From assembly GCA_963576475.1 (NCBI GenBank), contig OY754989.1:25677531-25741530 (forward strand): a DNA stretch of 64,000 bases, given 5' to 3'. This DNA comes from Molanna angustata (taxonomy: Eukaryota > Arthropoda > Insecta > Trichoptera > Molannidae). The notes beneath the pieces are model-generated. The model was not told where the DNA came from and ran no database searches. It saw only the letters and a list, made by a program, of their open reading frames with translations. Of the stretch, positions 35,731 through 49,655 are shown piece by piece; positions within the stretch are counted from its first letter, which is position 1; every line of letters begins with the position of its first letter. The translations under genes were made by a program, and so were the position numbers.

Positions 35731-37379
35731 CAATGTGAAAAATGAGTTCATATTTTTTATCACAGCTAAATAAGAATGGATTCCCTTTCTTTCATCAGCA
35801 ACATTTCTAAAATTTACTACTCTTGGACATTTTATCTTTTGTTTTCAAAGATTTAGAAAAAAATATTAAATCAAGGGGTTTGTAGAATATTAAACAAAAA
35901 TTTATTGAAAAAAAATTTTGGTATAGGTTCATAAAACTAGCAACTTAGGTCTCACAAATTTGAAAGTATTGGGTCTCTGATCACATAAAACGTTTTAAGG
36001 TAAAATATAATTAAAAGTCCATTTAACTATCACAATTACTGTGTAAATAAACTTAACCACTAATGTTAACACTAAAAATATCATAAAAAAAACTGTTTTG
36101 AACTTAGAAATAACTTAATATAACCATCAAATGTAAAAAAAAAAAAAAAATCATACCAAACTTAAAATAAAAAACAAATCGGGATTCTAATTAACGCAAA
36201 ACACTAAATAAGTCCTTGGTATAATAAATACATCCATTCAAATTAATAAAATGAGGTACAACGATGAATTTTTCACAATACACGAGGAGCAAAATGTATC
36301 GAAAAACGTACAAAAATCAGTCTTCTGCCTACCAGCGGGCAAAAACTCCCGTGAATTTCGACACACTTTTTCCGACAAGTACTCCATGTAGGTATATACA
36401 TTAATATCTTTGATATATAGGTATACACATTTAATATCTTTGACACTAACCATAGAACACACTAACTATAGAACGCAAGCCACCGTATATTGAAATTGTA
36501 CCAATTTCTGAACCAACTTGAAGTTGGCAACATAACAATATTGCTTACTGCCATCTGTTAAACCGTACAAAAGCTCATTAAGAGGCGGGGCTAGGTCTAT
36601 AGGGGCGGGGCTAAATTCGACTTTATTTATTTATTTATTCGAATATTGCCTCCTTGCAGTTATTTCTTATAATGGTTGAAATTGTATAATATGCTTATAT
36701 TATTCAACCATTATGAGAAACACTGCAAGAAGGAAGTAAAATTCACATACAAAAATTCTTAGGTTAAAAAGAAAAGGCAATTGTAATGAACAATGGTGTT
36801 TATTATAACGAATTACTCGACATTTATAAAATAATATAATATGAAATATAAATGCCAAATCATACCACAATATCATATTGTCTTATTTAAATGAAATTTG
36901 CTAAAATCTTTGCTGAGAAGATGAATATTTCCACGCGCGGAAATCCACTTTATCAATCTACAACGATCTCGTATTGACGGAAAACAAAATTTCCGTTGTA
37001 TTGATTTGATTGATTCCTTCGAACCACATGAAGTGACACATCATCGACGTGGCATTTTAAAATATTCAAGTTGTTTACAAAGCTTTTAAATGTGAAATGC
37101 GAAATAAGAAATAATAGTTTTGGACCGCGTTTCACGGAAAACACAATGACAGATGACAGAACACATCACCAACACGTGAAGAATATATTATTGCCAGAAT
37201 AAAACAAATTTCCAACATCATTTTCAGTTATTTCAGTAAATCAATTCATCTCAATATTTTTAGCAAACGCGACATATGCTAAAAATAAGAAATAACAATT
37301 ATATTAATAAATTAAGTAGTTAAAATGTATCCGCTTGTTATGCCCGAAAAAAATAATGCCGAAAAACAATGATTTTTAT
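35731..37379. other. Unassigned A+T-rich sequence with one hairpin
   Basis: No gene is visible. A hairpin of about 80 bp lies at 36654-36733 (arms TTATAATGGTTGAA and TTCAACCATTATGA), directly after two GGGGCGGGGCTA-type motifs at 36585-36612. Confidence 0.45.
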
Positions 37380-38170
37380 TTTGTTCCACGGCAACATTTC
37401 GGAAAACAGCTAGCGCTCGTTGCGGGCGAAAAACGGAACTTGCAGCTAGCAGCTAACACGCGCTATGGCACGCGCTCTCTTGGCATTCGACGCTGGTGAA
37501 GGACGGACGGTTTGGTGTGACGCCGTCATCGGTCGACACGTGCTCCCGATGGCGGCCATATTTTCGACGGTGCAGGAGGTCTGCTTGACAGGACCCGTCA
37601 CGCGCATGGACGCTGATGGTGCCCCAGAACCAAGATGAGGGCATCAACAGGACAGGAGGTTGGAGGCAGAGCGCAGTGTGGGGCCACCGCGTAGGGAACG
37701 CGGCGGCTCGTAGATTGGACCACGAGGGGCAATCCGTGTCGTCTGGAGCGTCGGTTCGCCTCCGGTGAGGCCCCAGCTGGTATGCCACCTCTGTCGAGAT
37801 GCGCCGTCATAGCGTGCCGTGGGGCACAGAGCCTGCCATGGGTGACGGTCTGGAGGAGGAGATCAGGAGGAGAAGAAGAAACCACGCCGAGTACGACAAG
37901 GACCTGCCAGCCTGACGCAGAGGCTGGGCCCCGCCGGAACTTCAGCCACCACGTGGAAGACAGTGACATGCCTGGAGAAAGGATGTCGCTGTACCCTGGG
38001 GCTGCACCTTCTGGTCGGCGTCTCTTCGTGCTCGGTTGGGTTTAAGAGTTGGATCGTTATCGTTTTGTTTTGTTATTTGTACTCTGATGTTGTTGTGTTT
38101 GTTTCGTTTTTATTATTTAATTGCCATGGACGAACAATGCTGATATATTGAATAAATGCGCCGTACTACT
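37380..38170. other. G+C-rich island, unknown origin
   Basis: About 600 bp (37430-38030) are strongly G+C-rich in an A+T-rich region, with open frames on both strands that show no domain I know. On the plus strand the island is followed by GTTTTGTTTTGTTATTTGT and AATAAA (38151-38156), as at the 3' end of a transcript or retroelement. It could be a retroelement untranslated region or LTR, a non-coding RNA exon or an inserted foreign piece. No start, splice or domain evidence decides this. Confidence 0.4.
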
Positions 38171-38504
38171 ACAATTTCATAGTGTCACCATCATTTGTCT
38201 ATCCTTTTCTTCCCCACACCATGGCTTGATGTTTCCTCGTGGTAGACGAGAGGTCTCATCACGCTCATGAAAAATTTAAAATATACTTGAAAGATCGATG
38301 TTTTTTTTTTTTACTTCTGGCAAAATTTTCTGATTTCTAAACAGAGACATCTTTTAAACCGTACAAAAGCTTTCTGATATTATAATACACACATACATAC
38401 ACACACACACACATACCATCACCACAGAATTGGACCGATTTCAATGTATGGTGGCTGGTAGGCCCTGACACTAACTAAAGTAAACTTGATGTAGCTGTCA
38501 TTTG

Positions 38505-38941
38505 ACGAGAAGCTAGCTAGGCTAAAATGAATACCAATGCGCATGCGCGCCAAACTATTACCGCTGCATTGTCAATTGTTGTCAACCTATATCTGTGAGT
38601 AGCGTCTAGTACCGGCTCTTATTTTCTGCATTCTTAGGTTAGGTTTAAGTTTGTCTATAATAATAATAGCGACTCGCGTGAGCGAGTTGCTTTATAAATT
38701 TAATTATAAATTAAATTTACATATTCTTTTAATTTTTCGCATTTAATTTAAAAATTCACAGCTCATTTGTAGACTCTAGCAAAGAGTATATAATACCTAC
38801 GGATAGACTCTAGTATGCCTGTCTGTGACCAAAGAGTATATAATACCTACGGATATATGTCTGTGACCTGTGTCGGCGTTAGTGGAAATCATTTTGCGCG
38901 CATGCGCATTGGTATTTATTTTAGCCTAGCTAGCTTCTCGT
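38505..38941. mobile_element. 437-bp MITE with 8-bp target duplication
   Basis: The ends ACGAGAAGCTAGCTAGGCTA and the inverse TAGCCTAGCTAGCTTCTCGT are perfect over 20 bp and extend to about 45 bp through CCAATGCGCATGCGCGC. GTCATTTG flanks both sides (38497-38504, 38942-38949). An 8-bp duplication points to the hAT or P superfamily. It has no coding capacity. Confidence 0.88.
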
Positions 38942-38986
38942 GTCATTTGAGAGGTTTTATTTCTTTCTATTCTCATTATCCGTAGG

Positions 38987-39484
38987 TTATATCAGCGCCC
39001 TCTGGATTTGCAGTTTTTGAAAAACGAACGACGAACAATCCAGAGGGCCTTGATCGTGGATAACACTTTTAAACATAGAATAGAAATATGACCAAGACTT
39101 AATATCGATACCGTTAAATGTAGGTAGATAAATAATCGGCGGTCTTATATTATTATTATGTATATATGTAACTTTGGATGTTTCACATATATCTGACTGA
39201 AAGGATTTTTGTTTACATAGGATTTCAAAATACAATTGATCAGTTTGCGTGGATATGGCATTTAACTGACTAATTTCAATCTGTTTATTTTCTAAAGATA
39301 GAAGAATCTCATGTATGTCTTCTTGCAATGTTTCGAATTCATTATACCAATCCAACAATTTGGTACAACGCGATAAAAATATATCTTTTTTAGAGTTATC
39401 TTTTAATAAATCATATGTTATTTGTAATCGCGATATAATTCGATCGCGTTTAGCTTGTAACGACAATAACCTTTTTTCGGACAT
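38987..39484 (-). pseudogene. BEL/Pao gag N-terminal fragment
   Basis: An open frame of 165 codons starts MSEKRLLSLQAKRDRIISRL, has a helical N-terminal half with NEFETLQEDIHEILLSLE, then PPIIYLPTFNGIDIKSWSYF. This matches the LPxFxGDxxxWxxF motif at the start of BEL/Pao gag (DUF1759 type). It is truncated after about 165 residues next to the MITE, with no protease or reverse transcriptase. The upstream sequence 39485-39905 may include the LTR and leader. Confidence 0.75.
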
Positions 39485-39905
39485 TTTATATTTAAATTTA
39501 CAAAATTAAAATATATATTAGGTATAAAGAAAAATATGTTTAGATATAATCTACGTATAATATATACGTAGAACGTATAAAAGATGATTATTTTTATATA
39601 AATAATCTATTTTAAGACTATTGTGAACATAAATATAAATGAAAATAATTGTGTGAAATCACGAACTAATTACTTCAATTTACACAGTCAGTAATTGCGA
39701 ATTACTGATCCGCTCGAAAGGACCAAAATTTTTATGTGTGATATCGGCAAAGAACAGATTGGACTAGACGGAAAATGAAAGGAGTGCATTTACTGTGCCA
39801 GCTGGTTTCTTCTTTTCCTCTGTTGCGTTTGTCCTTCCTTCTCGTCACTGATTCAATAAACTATGTTCACACTTTGTCTTAAAATATACGTGCGAAAGCC
39901 GCGAA
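39485..39905 (-). mobile_element. Probable BEL leader / LTR region
   Basis: Lies immediately upstream of the gag start. It contains TCAGTAATTCGCAATTACTG, a short palindrome, on the minus strand. I could not define LTR ends because no second LTR is in the window. Confidence 0.35.
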
Positions 39906-42140
<2,235 letters not shown>

Positions 42141-42390
42141 TGTTGAAGAAAAAGGGACATTTTCTTATACTATATTGTCTGTTCTATGGAACTGTCATAT
42201 ACATTTAAAAAAGAAATAGTTTGTGTTTTTATTCTAGTTGTCAGATAGTATTTAACTTGACTTGGTTTGTACATATACAAGATTGTTGTTGCTGTTAAAT
42301 ATACAGAATAAAGAAACCATCGTGTGTGTGGTAATCTTTCGTCTTTTACTTTCATAAAAAAACACTTATTTGCACTTAAAGATCCCTACA
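42141..42390 (+). repeat. Copia 5' LTR
   Basis: 250 bp, from TGTTGAAGAAAAAGGGAC to CTTAAAGATCCCTACA. It contains AATAAA in ATATACAGAATAAAGAAACC. It is nearly identical to the 3' LTR at 49656-51467, apart from the insertion there. Confidence 0.92.
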
Positions 42391-42869
42391 GGTTATGGGC
42401 TCAAGTGTGTGAACTTAAAAAGAGTGCTAATAAGATCGTGGTTTATAATTTGTGATAGTGACAGAAGCACATGTTCTTTGTACGCGGCTATGGAGACCAC
42501 ATCGCAAATGAAATTCGTCGGTAACAACTACAGGCAGTGGAAGTTTCAAATTTCCTGTGCATTAAAGGCCAAGGGTGCATATGATGTTCTGAGTAAAAAT
42601 AAACCGCCAAAGGAAGAAAAGACAGAGAGAGAAGTATGGGAAAAGCGTGATGCTCTAAACATCATACATGTTATAGAGTCATGCAACAGTGCGAAAGAAA
42701 TCTTGGAAAAATTGGATGCAATATAGACAGAAAGGGTGAATTAGGAAAAATATTGTTGTATGAAAAATTCTCTACGTGCAAATTAGATACTAATGAAAAT
42801 GTTGCTTCGTATATTTCAAGAATTGAAAACAACTACGAGACGCCGGAGAAAATGTTAGTGACCTATTTA

Positions 42870-45664
42870 TAGGCCCAGTATTTCAGTCGGCCCTTAGGAG
42901 TTTAACTCAAGTTTAACAAAAATATTGCGTATTTCAGTACCTAATCTTCCCTTAAATACGTCACTAAACGACAAATATTTAACTCAACGTTTCTGGCGGA
43001 TCGCGTGTCTTAATCTTGAGTTAAGTATTGTTTCTAGTCTTTTTCGACAGGTGGCGTACTAATCGCCGCACGCTTTAATGTTTTATTTCATTTTATACTA
43101 CAAATAACTATGCATAATAATTATAATCATGATTTATTTTTGTTGTTAAAATAAAAGACTTGATATAGAAGTGGTTCATGTATTTAATATTTATTTTCTT
43201 TTTTACATAATTATAATGTATTGCCTGACAACAAACGAAATAAACTGTCAGCCATAATAAAACGTCAGGCACGCAACTTTATTTTTGCGATGTTTTTTCA
43301 TCCCACTTTTTAAATTGATCCATCCTGTTTCTATATATATAATGCGTATTCTTAAATTTTCTACATAAGACACTATTTTACCATTATCACTTAGTTCCAT
43401 ATCCATCTGTAAAATGTACATACATTTTGCATTGAAGTACTTCGTACGTAGTACATATTCAATGACATTTTTTCACTACAATGTTTGATATTAATTTAAA
43501 AAAACATCGGTCGGTATAAAATATTGAAAAAGTAACAAGCTGTGTAATGAAACAAATAAAATAATGTGTTGTTATAATTATAAAATAAATAGTCACAGCT
43601 TCGCGTCACGTATCATTTAAGGTTGAAGATTACGTAACCAATGAGCTATAGGTATACTGGAGTGCTATTGTCCATACAACAAAACACATAATTTTGTGCC
43701 GATCTGGTGTGCGAATATAGCCGCTGCAAGTGGGACTCGCGTCTCTTTCTAAGCGTCAATTCATATAGAGTTTGGCTGTCAGTTGGTGTGTTTTCCTGAG
43801 TTCGACGTGTTGTTTTAAGTCTGTTTTTGATATTATTTGTTTTTCTTTCTATAAATTAAAAGAAATAAAGACGATGGTTAAATACTGCAGCTCTTTTGGA
43901 TACCAAATGTGGATGTCAAAACATTTGGTATCCCAACAGCGGAATTAGTTTTCACGAGTAAGAAACTTTACATTTATACTTCAATGGCGTCCTCAAAGAT
44001 TGCTACTTCAATATTAAAAATACCTCAACTATTTGTATTACAAAAAAAATCTACATTTTAATATTTGTTAAATTACCTACAATAATTTAAACTTTATTTT
44101 AATTTATTAACACTGCTACCTAACATTAAAATGATTAAACCAATATATCCTTTTGTTTTCATCTTATCTTGTGAAATAGCTTTCAGTGTAGGGTTTTAAT
44201 TAGTAAATCTGTCATTATTGCTTCCAGATTCCCTCTACATTAATAATTAATTACATAATATGCTCTTTAACTGTAATTATTTCTTGTATTTATAATTTTT
44301 GTGCAATTTTTTCCACATTACTATTTTTTCTGATAATTATTACATGAATTTATAACTTGTGTTTATTTGTCAAAATTATTAATATGCTCTGTTTTACGTT
44401 TATTTTTTTACGTGTCCTACTGTTATTTATTATAGTTAATAATGTGCTCTTTTTTACGTTTCAATTTTACTGTCCATTGTTATTTTAGATTTATAACTTG
44501 TGCTATTGTTTGTTATAACTTATCATTAATAATATGCTTTTTTAACTTTTCTATTTTTACTGTGAATAATTTTGTGTTTTATAACTATGCCTTTATTTTT
44601 CTTAATAAATTTTATGCTCAAATTTGCATATTATATATTTTTTTTAAATATCTAATTGTATTTATTCTCTTTAATTATTATTTCTGTCTACATATATTTT
44701 TATTGTGTACTTTTATGTGTTTTTGGTATTTGACATATTTGAATTGTTATTCATATTTATTAAATAAATTAACAAAAATCGGCTAGTTTACGTGAACGTT
44801 GCGCAAGCACATAAAGTGATCACGTAAACCAACTGATAACAGGTCGTATGCTCTGTAGGTGCCTTGAGTTCCTTGTTTTTTCTATAATATCCCAACTTCG
44901 TCTCTATTGAGATGTTAAAAAGTTTGTCAGTAAAAATATCATTTGACTCCCGACAGAGAAAAAATCCAGTGTTTGCGTATATGCTTTTAAAAAAATAATC
45001 GATTAAATATATATTTATATATAAAAAATGAGATTTTTTAAATCTGTTCTAAAGTTATTGGATCAACGTTGAAGATCTTGTGTTTTTTTATAGAAAAACA
45101 CATAATTAATGAATAGTTAATAACAAAATATTCTCAGTGTGGGAAGGAAAAATCTAATTGATTCCTTATTAAAGACAGAAATGATCTCACTGGGTGCAAA
45201 CACTCTTATGAAAAAGTACAGGATTTGTAAATAGTCGTAATATTTGTTTTAAAAAGATATGGTTTCACATAAATGTTCTAATATTCTGAGTTATGAGATG
45301 TTTCTAATAAGTAATTTGTACTCATATATGATAATCTATATATTACTTTTACTATATATGTACACCCGATTGTGTATATTTTTAATTTGGTTGAATTACA
45401 TCATTAACTATCGGATAATCTCATTCTATTCTTCAAAATTACTCATATATTGTATGAAGTGAGAGTTCTAGAAAGAGACAGGAATGCCACTTGTACTATA
45501 TCCGTCTCTTTCTACTACTTCGGCACAACATTTGAACAACATTTAGCACTCCAATATACGTTTCATTTTGCACTGAAATACGCGAATGAAATTTAATCTT
45601 CCCTAAACTTTTAACTTGGATTACTAAATCCAACGATTTAAGGGCCAACTGATATCTCGGGCCA
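42870..45664. mobile_element. TIR element inserted in Copia gag
   Basis: The left end GGCCCAGTATTTCAGTCGGC and the inverse of the right end, GGCCCGAGATATCAGTTGGC, are imperfect inverted repeats. Removing the element with a TA duplication restores the gag reading frame across the site. There is no transposase in the outer parts (42870-43646, 45561-45664). A Harbinger-like origin is only a guess. It carries P-like copy B inside. Confidence 0.65.
43647..45560 (+). mobile_element. P-like element remnant (copy B), THAP exon broken
   Basis: An inverted copy of 33371-35154: it begins TATAGGTATACTGGAGTGCT and ends TAGCACTCCAATATACG. The THAP exon starts at ATG 43874 (MVKYCSSFG), but a 13-bp insertion relative to copy A shifts the frame after Gly9 and removes the second Cys. 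The rest is A+T-rich and non-coding like copy A. Confidence 0.7.
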
Positions 45665-46646
45665 TAATTACAAAAATTGTTGGTGGACTACCAGAAAAAT
45701 ACAAATCATTTCGACAAGCATGGTTATCGATGGAAGAGGCTAAACAAACAATAAACAATCTAACGGCCAGACTAGTCGATGAAGAGATGTCAAATAAAGA
45801 AGAAATGACTGCATTGTCAACTTCAAAGAAGTGGGATCAATCCAAAAAGAAATTCAAGAAGATCAACATAAAGTGTTTTAATTGTAATAAGAAAGGGCAC
45901 TTTGCGAAAAATTGTTGGGCTGATAAAAAGGACAAAGAAAAGAGAAATTCAGCATTTAATGTGAGTGATGACTGCTGTGATACAAGTGACTGGCTACTCG
46001 ATAGTGGAGCGTCAGCACATATGACAAGTAATCGGAGCTACTTTACAAATATGAAAGAAATAGAACCACTTTCTGTTATACTTGGTGACAACAGTGAACT
46101 ACAAGTGATAGGAATCGGAGATATAAATATTAAAAACTATGTCGATGGACATTGGTACGATTCCATGATGAAGGATGTATGGTACGTTCCAAACTTGAAA
46201 AGGAACTTGTTTTCTGAAGGTGTTGTAACAAAATTAGGAATGAAGGTTACAAAAGAAGGAAACACAGCAAAAATATTCAATAAAGGTAGTTTAGTTTTGA
46301 TTGCTCAAAGATCTTCTAACAACTTATATAAAATGTTAATAAAAACAGATACAAATAACAATGAACTGAACTCTGTAGACATTCAAAGATGGCATGAGAG
46401 ACTGGGACACATCAATTTCAAAACAGTGAATGAAATGATTAAATCTGGTGTTATTAAAGCCACAAGGTGTAATATCGAACAATTTTGTGAAGCGTGTTGT
46501 TATGGGAAGCAAGCACGTAAGTCATTTAAAACGACAGAAACTCCGAACATTAGTAATGGTGAAGTAATTTTCAGCGACCTGTGTGGACCGTTCAATGTAG
46601 AATCAGTTAGTGGAGCTAAATACTTTATAACTTTTACAGATGGGAA

Positions 46647-47137
46647 AAAACAAGGCAATTCATATATGCAGATGATACTGCTGTAGCAGCACAAGCAAAA
46701 ACGTTTGACGAAGTGGAAGGAAAACTGTCAACAACTCTCCAAGATTTGGCTATATATTACAAGGATAATCACCTGAAGCCAAATCCAGCGAAGACTCAAG
46801 TCTGTGCCTTCCACCTCAGAAATAGGGATGCGGGAAGAAAGCTAAGAGTATGGTGGCAGGGTCAGGAACTGGAACACAGTGACGCACCAAAATATTTGGG
46901 TGTTCGACTGGACCGATCCTTGACTTTTAGGAGGACCTCAAGAAATGGGGTTACAGAGAGGAAGACATCTGCGAGTGTGGCGCCAGACAGGACAACGTGC
47001 ACCTACTGTCATGTCCCATGACAGGAGCGACATGCACGCACCAAGACACAGTGATAGCGAACACTAGTGGAATCCGAGTGGCTGAATATTGGGGGCTACG
47101 AATATGATGGTGTTCCGGATACGGAAAGTAAGTAAGT
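46647..47137 (+). mobile_element. LINE fragment inserted in Copia integrase
   Basis: Flanked by an 11-bp duplication ACAGATGGGAA (46636-46646, 47138-47148). The plus strand starts at the RT catalytic YADDTAVAAQAKTFDEVE, continues NPAKTQVCAFHLRNRD and APKYLGVRLDRSLTF, then jumps to a C-terminal zinc motif CECGARQDNVHLLSCP and a stop. It ends in an (AAGT)n tail. The join between RT and zinc motif shows an internal deletion. A 5'-truncated target-primed insertion explains the whole structure. Confidence 0.88.
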
Positions 47138-49655
47138 ACAGATGGGAAGAGTAATTATAAAGTTGTTAAATTCCTCAAGTATAAAGATGAAGCTTTAAGC
47201 GCTTTTCAAGCATATGTTGCCTTTGTGGAGACTAATTTCAATATACGTGTCAAGAGACTACACACTGATAATGGCACTGAGTACTGTAACCGAAACTTCA
47301 AACACTTTATAGATACGAAAGGCATTGTTCATGAGAGAACGGCGCCATATACTCCTGAACAAAATGGGAAGAGCGAGCGCGCCAATCGAACCATAATGGA
47401 GAAAGTGCGCTCCATGCTTCATGCTAGAGACTTGCCAAAATACCTGTGGGCAGAGGCAGTGAACACCTCCGTGTACATACTCAATAGGACAACAGACAAA
47501 GATGGTACGTCTCCATATGAAAAGTTGACAGGAAGAGCACCAATTGTAACACACTTAAGAACATTCGGTTCAACTGCATATGTACATAAGTATACCAAAA
47601 GAAAAACGTACAAAACTAGATCCAAAGAGTCGTAAATTGATACTCGTTGGGTATGAAGGAATTTCAGAGAATTACAGATTATTCGACATAAAAACAAGAA
47701 ATATAACAATATCTCATGATGTAATCTTCAATGAAGACGAACCGTGTCAAATCCAGGAGTCAGAACATATTGACAGCCTGACTCCATTATTATATGATCA
47801 ACAAGAAGATGATTACTCATTAGAAGTCCAGGATACCAACTCTGATATCACATCTAAACAACCAGAAGACACATTGCCAACAGATGATTCTGTAAAAGAT
47901 CCGAGTGAAGATGAGATTGAAATTCGTGCCGAAAGAAGTACTAATTTGAGACCTAGACATAACTTAAAAAAACCAAAAAGGTATGAAATAAATCTAGTTG
48001 AAAGTATTCACATTCCAGAAACATACCAAGAAGCCATAAACAATTAAAACTCTTCAGAATGGAAGAAAGCTATAGACGAAGAACTTGACGCTCATGAAAA
48101 AAATGGAACTTGGAAATTATTGCCTCGACTGGTGGGTAAACGAGACATCGATTCGAAGTGGATTTTCAAAGTGAAAGAAGAGGCACATGGAATAAGGTAC
48201 AAAGCAAGACTTTGTGCCAAAGGTTGCTCACAAAAAGAGACTGATTGCACTGAGACATTCTCACCTACTGTAAAGTATGATTCAATTAGGTTAATGTTTT
48301 CAATAGCTGCAGAAAAGAATTATAAGATGATACAATTTGATGTCAAAACAGCATTTCTTTATGGAGAACTAAAAGAAGAAGTGTATATGAACTGTCCAGA
48401 AGGAACACATGCTGACCCAGGTTTAGTTTGTAAATTGGTCAAGTCATTGTATGGTCTGAAGCAAGCTCCAAGATGTTGGAATCTTAAATTTAAAGAAATA
48501 TTACAAAAATTTGGTTTTAAACAACTTGATTCTGATGAATGTGTGTTTAAGACAAACAATGACTTTTCCAAGACTGTATTTTTGTTGCTATATGTTGATG
48601 ATGGTTTGTTGATGTCTGAAAGTACTGATGAGATGTTATCTATTGTAAAAGATCTGTCGAGCAATTTTAATATTATGGTTAACATGAAACCAACCTTGTT
48701 ATATTGGTATGTTTATTGAGAACCTCGACAATGGTATTTTCATACATCAGTGTAAATATATAGATAAAATTGTTGAAACTTTTGGACTAAGTAATGCTAA
48801 GTCTGCTGTTATACCAGCAGATCCAAACAAGTATCGAGGTCTGGTTAAGGGGGAACGGAGCGATGAAAGTGTTCCTTATAGGGAAGCTGTAGGCTTACTT
48901 CTCTATATTGCGACAGTCAGTCGACCAGATATAATGTATGCAGTTAGTGTATTGAGTAGATTTTTAAATTGTAACAGTAAAATACATTGGACTGCAGTAA
49001 AGAAAGTCATAAATTATTTGAATACTACAAGAGAATATGGTCTCTTTTATAAACAAAATATGTCTAATAACATAAGTGTATATTCAGACTCAGATTACGG
49101 GGTTGCATGGACACAAGAAGAAGTACAACGGGCTATATAGTTATGAAAAACGGGGCTGCTATATCTTGGTCTAGTAAAAGACAACCAAGTGTAGCATTAT
49201 CTACTATGGAAGCGGAATTCATGGCAGCATGTGAAGCAACAAAACAGATTTTGTGGACAAAACAATTTTTAATTGATATTTATCATATTACAGAAATATG
49301 TCCAATTACTTTGAATATTGATAATCAAAAGCATAAGTTACATTAAGAATGGTAATATAAATAAACGTTCCAAACACATTGATATCAAATATAACTTTAT
49401 TAAAGAAAAATATGATACAAATATTATTGCATTGGAATATGTTCCTACAGATATGCAGCTGAGTGATTTGTGTACTAAAGCACTTCATAAAACTAGATTT
49501 GAATTTTTAAGGCAATTGATTGGAATTATTAAGATGTAGATATAATATATTAAAAGTATACTACTTATGTAGTAAGTTTCATTGTTGAATTGATTAGATT
49601 ATAAGTAATCTACTTTTAAGTTTATGTTATAAAAGAAATGTCCTTTTTGGGGGAG

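Larger units (their letters stand above)
42490..49539 (+). pseudogene. Copia gag-pol, inactive (frameshifts, stops, insertions)
   Basis: Domains in order: gag N-terminus (FVGNNYRQWKFQISCALKAK, 42500-42720, frameshift near 42722); gag end with zinc knuckle CFNCNKKGHFAKNC (45885); protease DSGASAHMTS (46003); integrase with an HHCC-type zinc region, then LHTDNGTEYCNRNF and the ERTAPYTPEQNGKSERAN catalytic Glu region (47255-47390), and LWAEAVNTSVYILNR; RT with FDVKTAFLYGELKEE, KSLYGLKQAPRCWN and YVDD (48120-48700); and RNase H with [20 protein letters not shown] and DLCTKALHK to 49539. Frame breaks near 42722, 47600, 48045, 48700, 49125 and 49340 and two insertions make it defective. It is described here only, not rejoined. 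Confidence 0.92.

Noticed and set aside
37453..38045. Open frames of 87 to 123 codons in the G+C-rich island as genes
   Set aside because: Frames exist on both strands only because the G+C-rich sequence has few stops; none has a domain, start context or splice evidence.
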